The notes below the pieces were generated by a model, which was given only the letters and a program-made list of their open reading frames with translations, did not search any database and was not told where the DNA came from. The translations under genes and the position numbers were made by a program. Below, piece after piece: positions 47,340 through 57,782 of a stretch of DNA of 64,000 nt (its first letter is position 1; each line of letters begins with the position of its first letter). This DNA is from Auriscalpium vulgare (Eukaryota; Basidiomycota; Agaricomycetes; Russulales; Auriscalpiaceae): contig JAHBBC010000010.1 of assembly GCA_019915015.1 (NCBI GenBank), positions 1,550,001 to 1,614,000 on the forward strand, given 5' to 3'.

Positions 47340-48059
47340 CAAGGCGCACGTACCATCGACTTGGTCATGGCTAGTTTGGGCCTCGGATTGTGATTCGGAT
47401 TGTGATGTTTGTGGGACTTGTGCGGTGATGGGTCGCGTGCTGACCGGGACCTTCAATACCGGACCTGCTTGTGATCTCCGTGCGTAGTCTAACCCGAATG
47501 ATGTGTCTGATCGACGCATTGAGCCGGTAAGGAAAGCCCTGTAGAGATGGAAGGATATGCCGCGACCCAATGCAGACGGCGATGAGGATTGCGGAGGAGC
47601 CTGGGGAAAGTGAGCGATGCGTCAGGAACTGAAGAAGCCACTCTGAGGCCTGGGACAGAGAGCCTGGATGTCGACAAGTCATAGGGATGTCGACAAGTCA
47701 TAGGGTAAGTAGCGCACCATTCTGTGAGTTCAACGCCGCATAGCCCAAGTCTGCTCAAGTTTAAGTTTTGTGTGAAAGCTGGATGATCAGACGATAACAA
47801 GTCAGTCAACAGATTCGGAAAACACCGAGAGGCCTCACTGGCATTCTACCGCAAAACACCTTTTGATACAACAAGTAGCAGAGACCAAGCCCAAGAAAAA
47901 GTTTCCTATAACTAAAAAACACCGAGATGTGCAGGAACATTTCTGCTTACGCCAAATTCGACCCTCCTTGTCTGATTAATCGTAAGTTATCCTCAAGGAA
48001 AGAAAACCCTGTGCAAGAAAGAATCAGCTCCGCGACGGCTAAAATACCGGTCGGTTCAC
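47340..48059. repeat. Intergenic segment of the array, duplicated at 49500-50794
   Basis: Three blocks recur in the same order downstream. About 47400-47615 matches 49530-49755 (shared TTGAGCCGGTAAGG and TGGAAGGATATG). About 47700-47815 matches 50465-50590 (GTAGCGCACCATTCT and CTCAAGTT). About 47965-48060 matches 50705-50795, and also 56930-57003 beside copy 7. They show that gene plus flank were duplicated as one unit. No gene is supported in it. Confidence 0.75.
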
Positions 48060-48835
48060 TCACTCAATACCCCAATCGTCTCCATGAATTCCGGGCGATG
48101 CGCAAGCCGCCCCAGGAGTTGCGCTCGGCGCAGGCCAGTCGCCGAAGCAATCATCAGCAGCGATGATAGCGTTGTACCCCTTAAAAGTGGAAATCAGCGT
48201 CGTATCAGCTTCAGTGCGGAAGAAACTCACGAAGTTGATGTAGCAAACATTGTAGGGACTCGAATCAAAGTTAATGAAAGCGTATGCGCAGCTGTAGTAC
48301 GACCATTCCGCGTATGTTCCGGCTGGGACGGAGAATTCGGCCGCTGCACATATTATATAATACATCAGACACGTCAAAATCCGCAGGTCAAAACTTGAAC
48401 CACGTACGATACTCAGCCTCCAGCGCGTTTGTGATGACTTGGCAGTCAGACACGAAGGGTTGATCACCGTAGTCCTCGCAAATAACGGTGCCTATCGGAG
48501 GGCATTGAGGTTAGTTGCATATAGGGTAATGCCACAGATATGAACCCCTACAGCCATCGGTGCACTGGGCAAACTGGCGCTTTTCTATCGCAGCAGGGGC
48601 GGTTACATTGAGGTTCGGACATGTCTTTGTAACGGTCTGTATTTCTTTGCCCTCGTGGGTCAAGGTAGACTTGCTCAAGACTTCGCCCACGCCGCACGCC
48701 TCGCGGGCGCTCTGACGCGCTGTCAAAGTTGGAGGTGTCAGACCGACGTCGCAGGTGGAAATAGGAGGCTATCTGCTTACCAAAAACGCTGCTAGCAAGC
48801 ACTGACAGCGACAGAGCACGAATGTTGAGTCTCAT
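48060..48835 (-). CDS. Secreted cysteine-containing protein, array copy 4
   Basis: Start MRLNIRALSLSVLASSVFG (signal peptide) at 48835. Then ARQSAREACGVGEVLSKSTL, GKEIQTVTKTCPNLNVTAPA, AAIEKRQFAQCTDGC with Lys-Arg-Gln. Mature part: VICEDYGDQPFVSDCQVITN, EFSVPAGTYAEWSYYSCAYA, FINFDSSPYNVCYINF, a stretch of 51 in-frame bases that may be an intron or coding, then YNAIIAADDCFGDWPAPSAT and a C-terminus GAACASPGIHGDDWGIE. About eight cysteines after the cleavage site. Closest to copies 5 and 7. Confidence 0.85.
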
Positions 48836-49499
48836 GGTGGAATATGTGGTTGTCAGTGAGTGATGTAGCAGCTGGGGTGAGTTGCTGCTGATACTCGTCG
48901 GTCGAGCTGCCTTTTATCCGAATCCTACGACCGTATGTTTGTTTGTCCTTCAGGTTAATGAGTCGAATGCATTATACACCGGCACGGGGCCTCGGCGCTC
49001 GTACATCAGGACTCTACAAGAAGGCATCCCGTCAGCAATGCTCTGAAAGAAAATCAGGAACGAGGGCACTTACACTGGTACAAGAACATCAATGAGTCGC
49101 GCAAAGATGCCTGATTTTGTGCCGCCCTCGGCATCGAGTAAGTACACCCATGCGAGACCTCTGACCATGGTCCCGTGAGGTAAGGCGGAAGAGACACCCA
49201 GGACAGCGAGGACCGCGGATCGATTACAACCCATAGAAGCACACCTTTGAAAACTTGAGGGACAGCGTTGCACGGAGCCGTCGGCGCATATCAAGGTGAC
49301 CCGGGCCGCGTCAAGCGTTCAAGTTTCATGGACATCAAGCTCGTGGAGAAGCCACAGAAGCTCAGTTGATCGTATACATAGTTCGCAATGGGGGAATGAC
49401 CGGGCATTGAAGGGTTTTCTACATTGACGCCGGTACCACATCGCCAGGCACCGACTATGGGCCAGGGACGAGGCAGCATGTTTTGCTTGAGAACGCAAA
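48836..49499. other. Upstream flank of array copy 4
   Basis: Shares diverged blocks with the flanks of copies 5 (51590-52260) and 7 (57790-58060). No intact gene. The following 49500-50794 repeats the 47340-48059 segment, with an added AT-rich stretch at about 49800-50300. Confidence 0.5.
48911..48918 (-). promoter_or_regulatory. TATA-like element of array copy 4
   Basis: GATAAAAG on the minus strand, 76-83 bases before the ATG. The same element and spacing stand before copies 5 (51658-51665) and 7 (57857-57864). Confidence 0.6.
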
Positions 49500-50794
49500 G
49501 TTAGCTTCGGCTTCGGACGATGTTTGTGAGACTTGTGCGGCGATGAGTGGCGTGCTGATCGTCAATACCATGACAGATGACGGACCTGCTCATGACCTCC
49601 GTGCGTAAATCCTGATGGCGACTATGTATAATCACGCGTTGAGCCGGTAAGGCAAGCCATGCAGTCTGCGGAGGTGGAAGGATATGGCGCGACCCAACGC
49701 AGGCGGCGATGAAGATTGCACTGGCAGTGGCAGGCAGGCCCGGACTTGCCAGGAGCGTGGGGAAAGTTACGATTCCTTTGAATCGTTGCTTATGTCATCT
49801 ACATCCAGCATTTTTTCGACCCCATGCAACGATCATCTGTGTCGCCTTTTTTGGGAATTCACTCCCACGCTATGTCCACTCACATCCACTTGCACTTTCA
49901 CCTTCCTCTCATTTGCCCGGAATGATTCACATACATTGCTCCATTTGCAGTATATTTCAGACCATAGAGCACCTACAGAAGCTGCAAAACAGTGATATAT
50001 TGCAGGGCTTGAACAGCAGTAGCAGAAAGACGATGACATCACTCCGGGTTTTAAACACAATTTAAGACCCCGGAATGACATCATTGCTGACATTATTACA
50101 CGTGATCATGTTGATATTATGTTGTATACTCAAAACGTGCCCCAGCCCAAGAGGTCGTAAGCTTGCTCCGATGCAGGCTCAAGGCTGGCCAGCAGTGACA
50201 ACCCCATTTGGTGCTTAGTACCGGTGGCTTGAGAGAGCACGCATGTTACCGAAGTGTTTCAGGGATAGTGTTATAGCATTAATCAAGTAGTCTTCATCAT
50301 TATTTCATGTACTTGCAATTGTACAGAGTTACAGGATCATCCAGCCCTGTATTGAGCTTGGAATCGTACTGCCGCGCTAAGTGTCGGCCCACTCCCAGCA
50401 AGTTGGCGACGCGTTCAGAAGCCAACAGACTTGAATTTGTTGAACAGAGAGCCCGGACGTCAACATATCGCAGAGTAGCGCACCATTCTTGTAGCTCGAT
50501 GTCGCACAGCGAAACAGAACTCAAGTTCAAGTTTAAACCAACCGTGAAGGTCAGACGATGATGAGTCCCAAATGAATTCGACAAACGCCGACAGTTTAAT
50601 CTCCGCCTTTACTAAACAACTAGGACATAGACCAAGACCAAAAAAGGGTTCCTTTCACCGTCATAGATGTTCGCCTACGCCAATTGTGAATTACCTCGTT
50701 CCAATAATTGTTCGTATTCTCAAGGATGGAAAACTCTGTGGGAGAAAGGACTCAGATCAGCTCCGCGACGATGAACATGTGCTAGTAGGTTCAC
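49500..50794. repeat. Second copy of the array intergenic segment
   Basis: Counterpart of 47340-48059, enlarged by about 500 AT-rich bases without a coding frame. An imperfect inverted repeat spans 50032-50085. Confidence 0.65.
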
Positions 50795-51584
50795 TCACTC
50801 AATACCCCAATCGTTCCCGGGGGTTCCGGGCGATGCACAAGCTGCGCCAGGAGTCGCGCTTGGCGCGGGCCAGTCGCCGAAGCAATCATCAGCCGCGATG
50901 ATAGCGTTGTACCCCTTGGATGTCAAAGTCAGCGTCGTATCAGCTTCAGTGCGGAAGAAACTCACGAAGTTGATGTAGCAAACATTGTAGGCGCTCGAAT
51001 CAAAGTTGATAAACGCGTATGCGCAGCTGTAGTACGACCATTCCGCGTACGATCCAGCTGGGACGGAGAATTCGGCGGCTGCAGGAAATAGGCATAAATA
51101 TCAGACACGTCAAAAGCCAGGGCAATCCACGTACGATACTCAGCCTCCAGCGCGTTTGTGATGACTTGGCAGTCAGACACGAAGGGCTGACTACCGTAGT
51201 TCTCGCAAATAATGCTGCCTACAGCAAGGCATTGATGTTAGTTGCAGGCACGGCGATGCCATAGAGTGAATCACATACTGCAGCCATCACTGCACTGCGA
51301 GTATTGGCGTTTTTCTATGGCAGCAGGGGCGGTCGCGTTGAGGTTCGGGCATGTCTTTGTGACGACCTGAATTTCTTTGCCGTCGTGGGTCAATGTAGAC
51401 TTGTTTAAGACTTCACCATCCCCGCAGGCCTGACGGGGGCTCTGGCGCGCTGTTGAGTTTGAAGATGGATGTCAATACGATGGAACGAGGCCATTAAATA
51501 GGCTCTCCGCTCACCGAAAACGCTGCCGACGAGAGTGCTAGCAAGTACTGAGAGCGACAGAGTGGCGGCGAGGTTGAATCTCAT
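50795..51584 (-). CDS. Secreted cysteine-containing protein, array copy 5
   Basis: Start MRFNLAATLSLSVLASTLVG (signal peptide) at 51584. The following exons read like copy 4: RQSPRQACGDGEVLNKSTLT, GKEIQVVTKTCPNLNATAPA, AAIEKRQYSQCSDGC (Lys-Arg-Gln). Then ICENYGSQPFVSDCQVITNA, FSVPAGSYAEWSYYSCAYAF, INFDSSAYNVCYINF, and the end AADDCFGDWPAPSATPGAAC with SPGTPGNDWGIE and TGA 50795-50797. Function unknown. Confidence 0.85.
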
Positions 51585-52500
51585 GGTGGATTGAGTGTGT
51601 CTGACGGTGATGTAGCAGCTTGGGTGAGTTGCTGCAAATACTCGTCGGCCAAGCTGCCTTTTATCCCAATCATGAGACCGGATGTTTGTTTGTAGACTTC
51701 ACGTAGATAATTTGCATGACCTGGAGGCATTAGACATCGGCACAGGCCTCTTGGCGCTTGTACGTCAGGAGACTTTACAAGACATCCGGTGAGTGATTAT
51801 CCGAACAGGCAGGAACGAGGGCCTTACACTCTACAAAATTGTCACATTATGATGAATAACAAGTGAGCCGCCGTGACTGTAAGCTCCAGCATGTTGAAAG
51901 CTGCTGTCGTTCCATCGCGCCCGCGCCTGCAGAGGGCCATTTTCGACGACAATGCATGAACTCGTGCAGCTGTCGGCATCGAGAGGGTACAAGCGCAGTA
52001 CCAGTGCTAGCGCCTGGTACGACAAGCGAGTACTCGGATCATGGTCTGTAATGCGGAGAAGACATCGAGGACATCGATGAGCGCGAATCGCCGATGGCAG
52101 ACATACATAATAAACACACCTATCGAACCCTGACGCACAGCCGTGAAGCCGTCGATGGCCTTCAGGCGCTTCAGGGACAAGAAGCTCACTGTGACAAACC
52201 CACGGGTGCTCCGTTAATTATAGATCGGGATGGGGGAATGGCCGGGCATTGAAGAATTTCCTACGGTGACGCGAATACGATATCGGCCATACGGCAGCGT
52301 TGTAAGACATGTGTCTCGAGCAGCGGAAGAAAATACTCTGTTGAACCAAAATCACCAGCGATCAAGGAGCAGGTTTCGATACACAACGCCAAAACCATCT
52401 TCGCACAGTATTTTTCAAGGCAGCCAGACCTAGTGATTTCCTAACATTGACGAACCTAGGACTGCGCTGTGACCTAAGAAAGCCGATCGATCCGTGTCGC
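51585..52500. other. Upstream flank of array copy 5
   Basis: Carries the TATA-like element at 51658-51665 and diverged blocks shared with the flank of copy 4 (for example GGGGGAATG and CCGGGCATTGAAG near 52230 and 49390). No gene supported. Confidence 0.45.
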
Positions 52501-52559
52501 CTGACTGTCGGCGCACTATGATTTGAATGAACGGCGACTCTGTCCGAAAGGGGCTCTCA

Positions 52560-53140
52560 CCATCAGCATCAGAGGACATACGTCTCCGAAATGTCAAAGT
52601 CGTACAGCAGTACACAGACGTTACGGGATGTGCTTGTTCCGTGCGGGACACCGGTACCTGCACTCGACACCTGATATTTAGTGTTGTACAACTGTCTAGT
52701 GGCACCATGACCTACTTGAATTGCTGGAGCTATTCTTGTCGTACGGGAACACAAGCCACCTAAAAAAGTGGCGTCCGGCGCCGGATAGTTACTCTCCTCC
52801 GCAGAGAATGTCTGAAAATACGTCCTCGATTTAGTCACGAGGCCGTGCCCGGAATGATACACCCATGTAAGCGAGCTGCTCCACAAAGACATGCGTCAAC
52901 GACGAAGATTCTTGATGCGCACGTTTCTCTCTCTCGCCTTGCGCTCCAGCTAAAAAGGAGTAATGCCAAACAGAGCGACGTGATCCCTTGAGCCCGGTGA
53001 GTACTGTTCCCGTCCAACTGAGAATCTTACCCTCAGGACAGTATCTGAGCAGCTGACCATCGTACCCGCGCCGTACGGGAAATCGCTGTTCGCCGCACAG
53101 AGCGCCAATGTCATCAGTGTAGAGAACAAAGGCCGCACTA
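52560..53140 (-). pseudogene. Possible relic of another array member
   Basis: On the minus strand the sequence near 52780-52815 reads TFSAEESNYPAPDATFLGGL just after an acceptor-like site. This resembles the NECFGNYPAPGSTRGAFC region of copy 6. Upstream, a short frame starts MRPLFSTLMTLALCAANSDF (53138), signal-peptide-like. No continuous gene can be built, so I read it as fragments of an eighth copy. Weak. Confidence 0.3.
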
Positions 53141-53242
53141 ACTACATACTGATAGGTACAGTGATGCGCGAAGGGCGCAGGTAGTAGGTGGCCTGTCCGA
53201 CCCGGCTCATGGCCCGGCGTAGTATATCCTGCACAAGAAGCA

Positions 53243-54070
53243 TTAGGACCATCGATCATCAACAACCAGCGGGACGCACTCCAGATACCAAGGGTTACCG
53301 CCTCCGATAGGCGGCGCAGCGCAGAATGCACCGCGCGTCGAGCCTGGCGCAGGGTAATTTCCAAAGCACTCGTTGGCAGTATTGAAGCTACTAGTGCCCT
53401 GATAAGGGGGTTATTTATGCCAGTTTTGGAGAACAGAGCACGAACAAAATCGCTGTAACAGACGTCATACGGAACCGCGTCCGAATTCAGAAATGAGTAG
53501 ACGCAAGTGGAGTACTCATAGCCGGCGGACGAGTGTGCCGGGACGTGGAAAAATGGCGCTGGATGGTTGGCAGAGTTCAAGAGCTTCTGCTGGAAGACGA
53601 GATAGAGAGACTCACGATCCTCCACCACAGTCACAAAGAAGTTCGTGAGGACTTCACAGTCAGCAATCAAGGGCTGCTCTGTTTCTGTGAAGTTGTAACA
53701 TGAAGGTACACCTGGAATTATTGCATAAACCGGTGAGACCGAAAACAATCTTGAGGAAAACAAGGCTTACAGTCGCCGTCAGTGCACCATTCGAAATTTT
53801 GACGCCCCGCGAGGACCGGGCTTGTGTAATTCGCGATGCTGGGGCAAGAGGTTCTCACAAAGCGAATTTCCTTGCCATCATGGACGAAGGTAGACTGGTC
53901 TAAGATTTCGCCCGACTCCGTGCAAAGTTTGTGCAAGCTCCGCTGGGCTGCTAACATGTAAGCACCCTTGAAACTCGGGCCGTGTGCTGTGGAAGCGACT
54001 CGCAGATTGCAGCGGTGCTAAGCACGCATGTAAAGGCGGAGATGAAGAGAGAAAAGAAGACGGACCGCAT
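53243..54070 (-). CDS. Secreted cysteine-containing protein, array copy 6 (divergent)
   Basis: Start MRSVFFSLFISAFTCVLSTA (signal peptide) at 54070. Then AAQRSLHKLCTESGEILDQS, HDGKEIRFVRTSCPSIANYT, SPVLAGRQNFEWCTDGDC. The Lys-Arg-Gln of the other members is replaced by Gly-Arg-Gln. Further exons: GVPSCYNFTETEQPLIADCE, SSAGYEYSTCVYSFLNSDAV, PYDVCYSDFV and GTSSFNTANECFGNYPAPGS ending near PWYLECVPLVVDDRWS and TAA 53243-53245. It has the copy 4/5/7 type of C-terminus but is the most diverged copy. Confidence 0.75.
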
Positions 54071-54804
54071 GGTTCAAGTGGGCCCGAAGCTTCAATGGCA
54101 AACTGACATGCCTTGGGCCACCTTATACGCAGGTCGGTTGTCCTGGATCTTCCGCACCGAGTCTTCCATGGGGATCAGCAGACCATGATTATGAGAATAT
54201 GCGAATGAAAAGTACTTATTCCTGACTCCACGTCGCGGTCCAGTAGGCAGTTGAAGAAGATCTCGGCCGTTCGGGAGCGAAAGAATCTTGACATCAGGGT
54301 TTTTAGGCGGTGATAGAAATTGATAGAGATGACAGAGACATACTTCAGTACCTATGCCGATAACAGCAAGGACTTGCATCAAGAGACATTGAGCCTCAAC
54401 GCGAGCATTTCTTCGACCACATGATGCCAGACACATAGGTTTGCTGCCGGCAGATGACCCGTTCGCAACTTCGCTGAAGTGCAGCGACATGATGGACAGG
54501 TCGTCAGTGTTGAGCCTGACAGTGACAGCACCGTTGAGCGCGGAGAACAGTGCGTGGCCCGGCCGTCGCCCACAGATGGCTGCCGAACTGGGTGCTGAAC
54601 AGGTGTTGGGGTGCGGACAGGCACAGTGCAATTTCGCCGGGGAGTCCAACACCAGGGCGTGTTGTTTTGGATGCCAGGGGCGGGGCGGCCTCAGAGCGCA
54701 CGTCGAAGGAGGTGTTGTGTTGGTTGTACACTGAGAACGTAGACGCCGCGGTGGGCACTGGGCAGCGCGGCCGCTCGCCTCCGCTCGACCGCACGACCTC
54801 CATC
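54071..54804. other. Intergenic copy 6 to phosphatase
   Basis: A minus-strand open frame of 186 codons (54092-54652) exists, but it has no motif and no splice support, so I do not call it a gene. Holds both divergent promoters. Confidence 0.4.
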
Positions 54805-56313
54805 ATGCCCCCGTCCCGCCCGCGTGCTGGACGCGCCTGTCGAGCATTCCCACTAATCTTCGTCGCGGTCGTTGTATTCTGCGTCCTCGCTGCCTCATAC
54901 CAGACCAACCTTCGGAGCTTCTTGCGACTTTCCCCCTTCCCTGTGACGACTCCGCCACAACATGTCAACGCCAAGCGTAGCTCTCGCATAGTGGCGGTCG
55001 GAGACCTCCATGGAGACATTGGCAACGCGCAGAAGGTACTGAGGATGGCGGGGGTCATCGATGCCTCCGGGGCATGGTCGGGCGACGTAGATGTGTTCGT
55101 ACAGACGGGGGACATCATTGACCGGTGAGTAGGGCCGCCGACGTCTATCCTCTGCCAGAGGTACGAATGAATGCTCACCTATGGTTTGGTGATTTCAGAG
55201 GTGACGATACCATCAAGCTCTTCGTGTGGATGGAGGACCTGCGTGTTCAAGCTCAGAGGGCGGGCGGACGCGTGCTATCTCACCTGGGCAATCACGAATG
55301 GATGAATGCCATCGGTGAGTAGCAGCATCAGCTCTAATCCATTTTCCAATGCCAATCTCTCGCTTGTGCAGGAGACTGGAGGTAGAGCAATATTTAAAGT
55401 CGATGCATATACGCGCCTGCTCACAGACCGACCGTGCAGATATGTCCACGACTCAGAGATCAAGACCTTTGGCTCCGTCGCGGCTCGACAGGAAATGTTA
55501 TCCACCGGGCGCCTTGGGAAAGCCTGGGCGGCCAACTATACGACCACGTCACGCTTGCCCCTACATGGTTCTCTCGGACAACCAAACGACGACTACCCGC
55601 CTCCCCGCAATGCGCAACGACTTCCCTCCCCAATCTCTCACGCGGCGTACTCTTTCGTCCACGGCGGATTGGCACCCAACTACCCTGACCTCGTGCCGTT
55701 CCCGTCTGGAATCAACGCTCTTGGGCAGTCGCTGCTTCGCAAGCTGCAGACGCGCAAACCTCAGCCATCGCCACACCCACCAGCCAGGTATCCTGGCCTT
55801 CCGGACGACGCGACTCCCGCGGAGCGTGAGCTGTATGACACAGACGGTCCTTTGTGGTACCGCGGCTGGGCGCTAGGCGAGGAACACCTAGTGTGCAACG
55901 CTGTGGGAGCCGTACTTGAAAAGACGGGGACGCGAAGGATGATCATGGGTCACACGCCCAATTTCGAAGTGAGTGTGAAGTCTTGCGTGTGCGTCGTTGC
56001 GATGTTGACGACCTAACCATCACAGCAAATTATTTCTCGCTGTGGTGGACAGATAATTGTCATCGACACAGGTAAGCTGAGGTTCTATGTGTCCGATCCG
56101 TGAAGAAGCGGAATGATTGAGCATTCTTCAGGTATATCCCATGCGTACGGTGGCGTGCTCTCGGCGTTGTCTGTGGATTACAGCCTTACCCCGCTTGACC
56201 CTTCCTCGAGTGGGCAGGGGAGGTGGACAGAGAAGGAGGTTGTTAAGGCCGTTTACGAGCACCATGAAGCGGTGCTGGTAGACGAGGAAAGAGAAGTCAT
56301 CGGCGACTTTTAG
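54805..56313 (+). CDS. Shewanella-like protein phosphatase (metallophosphoesterase) with N-terminal anchor
   Basis: PPP-fold phosphatase of the SLP type. Start MPPSRPRAGRACRAFPLIF, then a hydrophobic segment (FVAVVVFCVLAASY) that suits a signal anchor, so the enzyme probably faces the secretory lumen or outside. Metal-binding motifs: IVAVGDLHGD, VQTGDIIDRGDD, LSHLGNHEWMNAIG, SHAAYSFVHGGLAPNYPD, RRMIMGHTPNFE. SLP features DGPLWYRGWALGEEH, GGQIIVIDTGISHAYGG and a C-terminus EHHEAVLVDEEREVIGDF. Six exons; stop TAG 56311-56313. The metal ligands all appear present. Substrate unknown. It interrupts the secreted-protein array and is on the opposite strand. Confidence 0.88.
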
Positions 56314-57002
56314 ACGAAATTATTTTGCCATGGCGAGTGCCTAACTTATATCATATTCCTGCATGTTGTCGCCTTTGCAATGCATAGTTAACTTATCGCC
56401 CTGTATACGTGATGACGCACTGCGCCATATAGCTCGAATGCCTGCACGAGGAAGCTGACTTTTGCAGCTGGGCATGACGCAGTGTGTTCCAGGTTGATTT
56501 CATTTGTATCCGGATGTCAATGCGCTGGCTGAGGGCTTAGTATTTACTCTCCCCGCTCGGACCTGTTTCATTCCTCCTTTAACATGAAGCTGGACAGGCG
56601 ATCTTGCTAGGCGGGCGCAGATCCAGGGGTATGCAGCTACATTGGTGACGTATTCGTACTTCGTGCGGACGACTCGAATGAAATTATTTACTCAAGGCAC
56701 ACCGATTCACTCGCCTCAGGGACTGAGCCACCGTGAGCAGCTACGATGCCGAAAACATCCGCGCACGCAGTATGAGTCTAGCTAGTGAGCGCCGGAAGCG
56801 GGGACAATGGGCTATATTCCTTGACTAGTACATAGTAGACAACGGACAAACCCGAGGTACTATACTAGCCTAGACCTCAAACGCCGACGATTCTGCCAAT
56901 GCCAATGTGGCCTTTGATATGATGGTCCGATATTCTCAAGGATAGAAAACCCTGTGGAAGAAAGGATCAACTTCGCGACGGTGAATATGTTGGTGGCTTC
57001 AC
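56314..57002. other. Intergenic phosphatase to array copy 7
   Basis: No gene seen. The last about 70 bases are a copy of the segment downstream of copies 4 and 5 (ATTCTCAAGGAT and GAAAACCCTGTG). Confidence 0.45.
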
Positions 57003-57782
57003 TCACTCAATACCCCAATCGTTCCCCGGGGTTCCGGGCGATGCACAAGCTGCGCCAGGAGTTGCGCTCGGCGCTGGCCAGTCGCCGAAGCAATCATCAG
57101 CAGCGATGATAGCGTTGTACCCCTTAAAAGTCGAAGTCAGCGTCGTGTCAGCTTCAGTGCGGAAGAAACTCACGAAGTTGATGTAGCAGACATTGTAGGG
57201 AATCGAATCAAAGTTGATAAACGCGTATGCGCAGCTGTAGTACGACCATTCCGCATATGTTCCGGCTGGGACCAAAAATTCAGCCGCTGCAGGAAACAGG
57301 CATGAATATCAGACACGTCAAACTTCGCAGGTCAAATCACGTACGGTACTGAGCCTCCAGCGCGTTTGTGATGACTTGGCAGTCGCTAACAAAAGGCTGA
57401 TTACCGTAGTCCTCGCACAGTATTTTGGCACCTATCGATAGGCACGTCGATGTTAGTTGCAGGTACGGTGATGCCACAGACTCGAACGCGTACAGCCATC
57501 GGTGCACTGGGCGTACTGGCGCTTTTCGATCTTGACAGGAGCGGTTGCATTGAGGCTCGGGCATGTCTTTGTGACGACCTGTATCTCTTTTCCGTCGTGG
57601 AATAAAGTAGATTTGCTCAGGACTTCACCAGCGCCGCACGCCTGACGAGGGCTTTGGCGTGCTGTCAGGGTGTCAGACCGAGGCAACATGGAGACATGAG
57701 GGGTGCTCTGCCCACCGAGAACGCCGGCGATGAGAGGGCTAGCAAGCACCGAGAACGACAGAGTAGCGAGGCTGAATTTCAT
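57003..57782 (-). CDS. Secreted cysteine-containing protein, array copy 7
   Basis: The clearest member. Start MKFSLATLSFSVLASPLIAG (signal peptide) at 57782. Intron, then RQSPRQACGAGEVLSKSTLF, GKEIQVVTKTCPSLNATAPV, KIEKRQYAQCTDGC with the Lys-Arg-Gln processing site. Next KILCEDYGNQPFVSDCQVIT, an exon AEFLVPAGTYAEWSYYSCAY with FINFDSIPYNVCYINF, the in-frame 51-base segment (GTGAGT..AAG), then YNAIIAADDCFGDWPAPSAT and SPGTPGNDWGIE, TGA 57003-57005. The DC and (Y)SC spacing faintly recalls Hce2/Ecp2-type secreted proteins, which is only a guess. Role unknown. Confidence 0.85.

Noticed and set aside
50032..50085. Hairpin as a MITE or terminator
   Set aside because: Arms are imperfect (about 17 of 23 pairs) and I saw no target duplication; noted only as part of the AT-rich addition.
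54092..54652. 186-codon minus-strand ORF between copy 6 and the phosphatase
   Set aside because: No motif, no splice context, and its sequence covers the expected promoter of a divergent gene pair.
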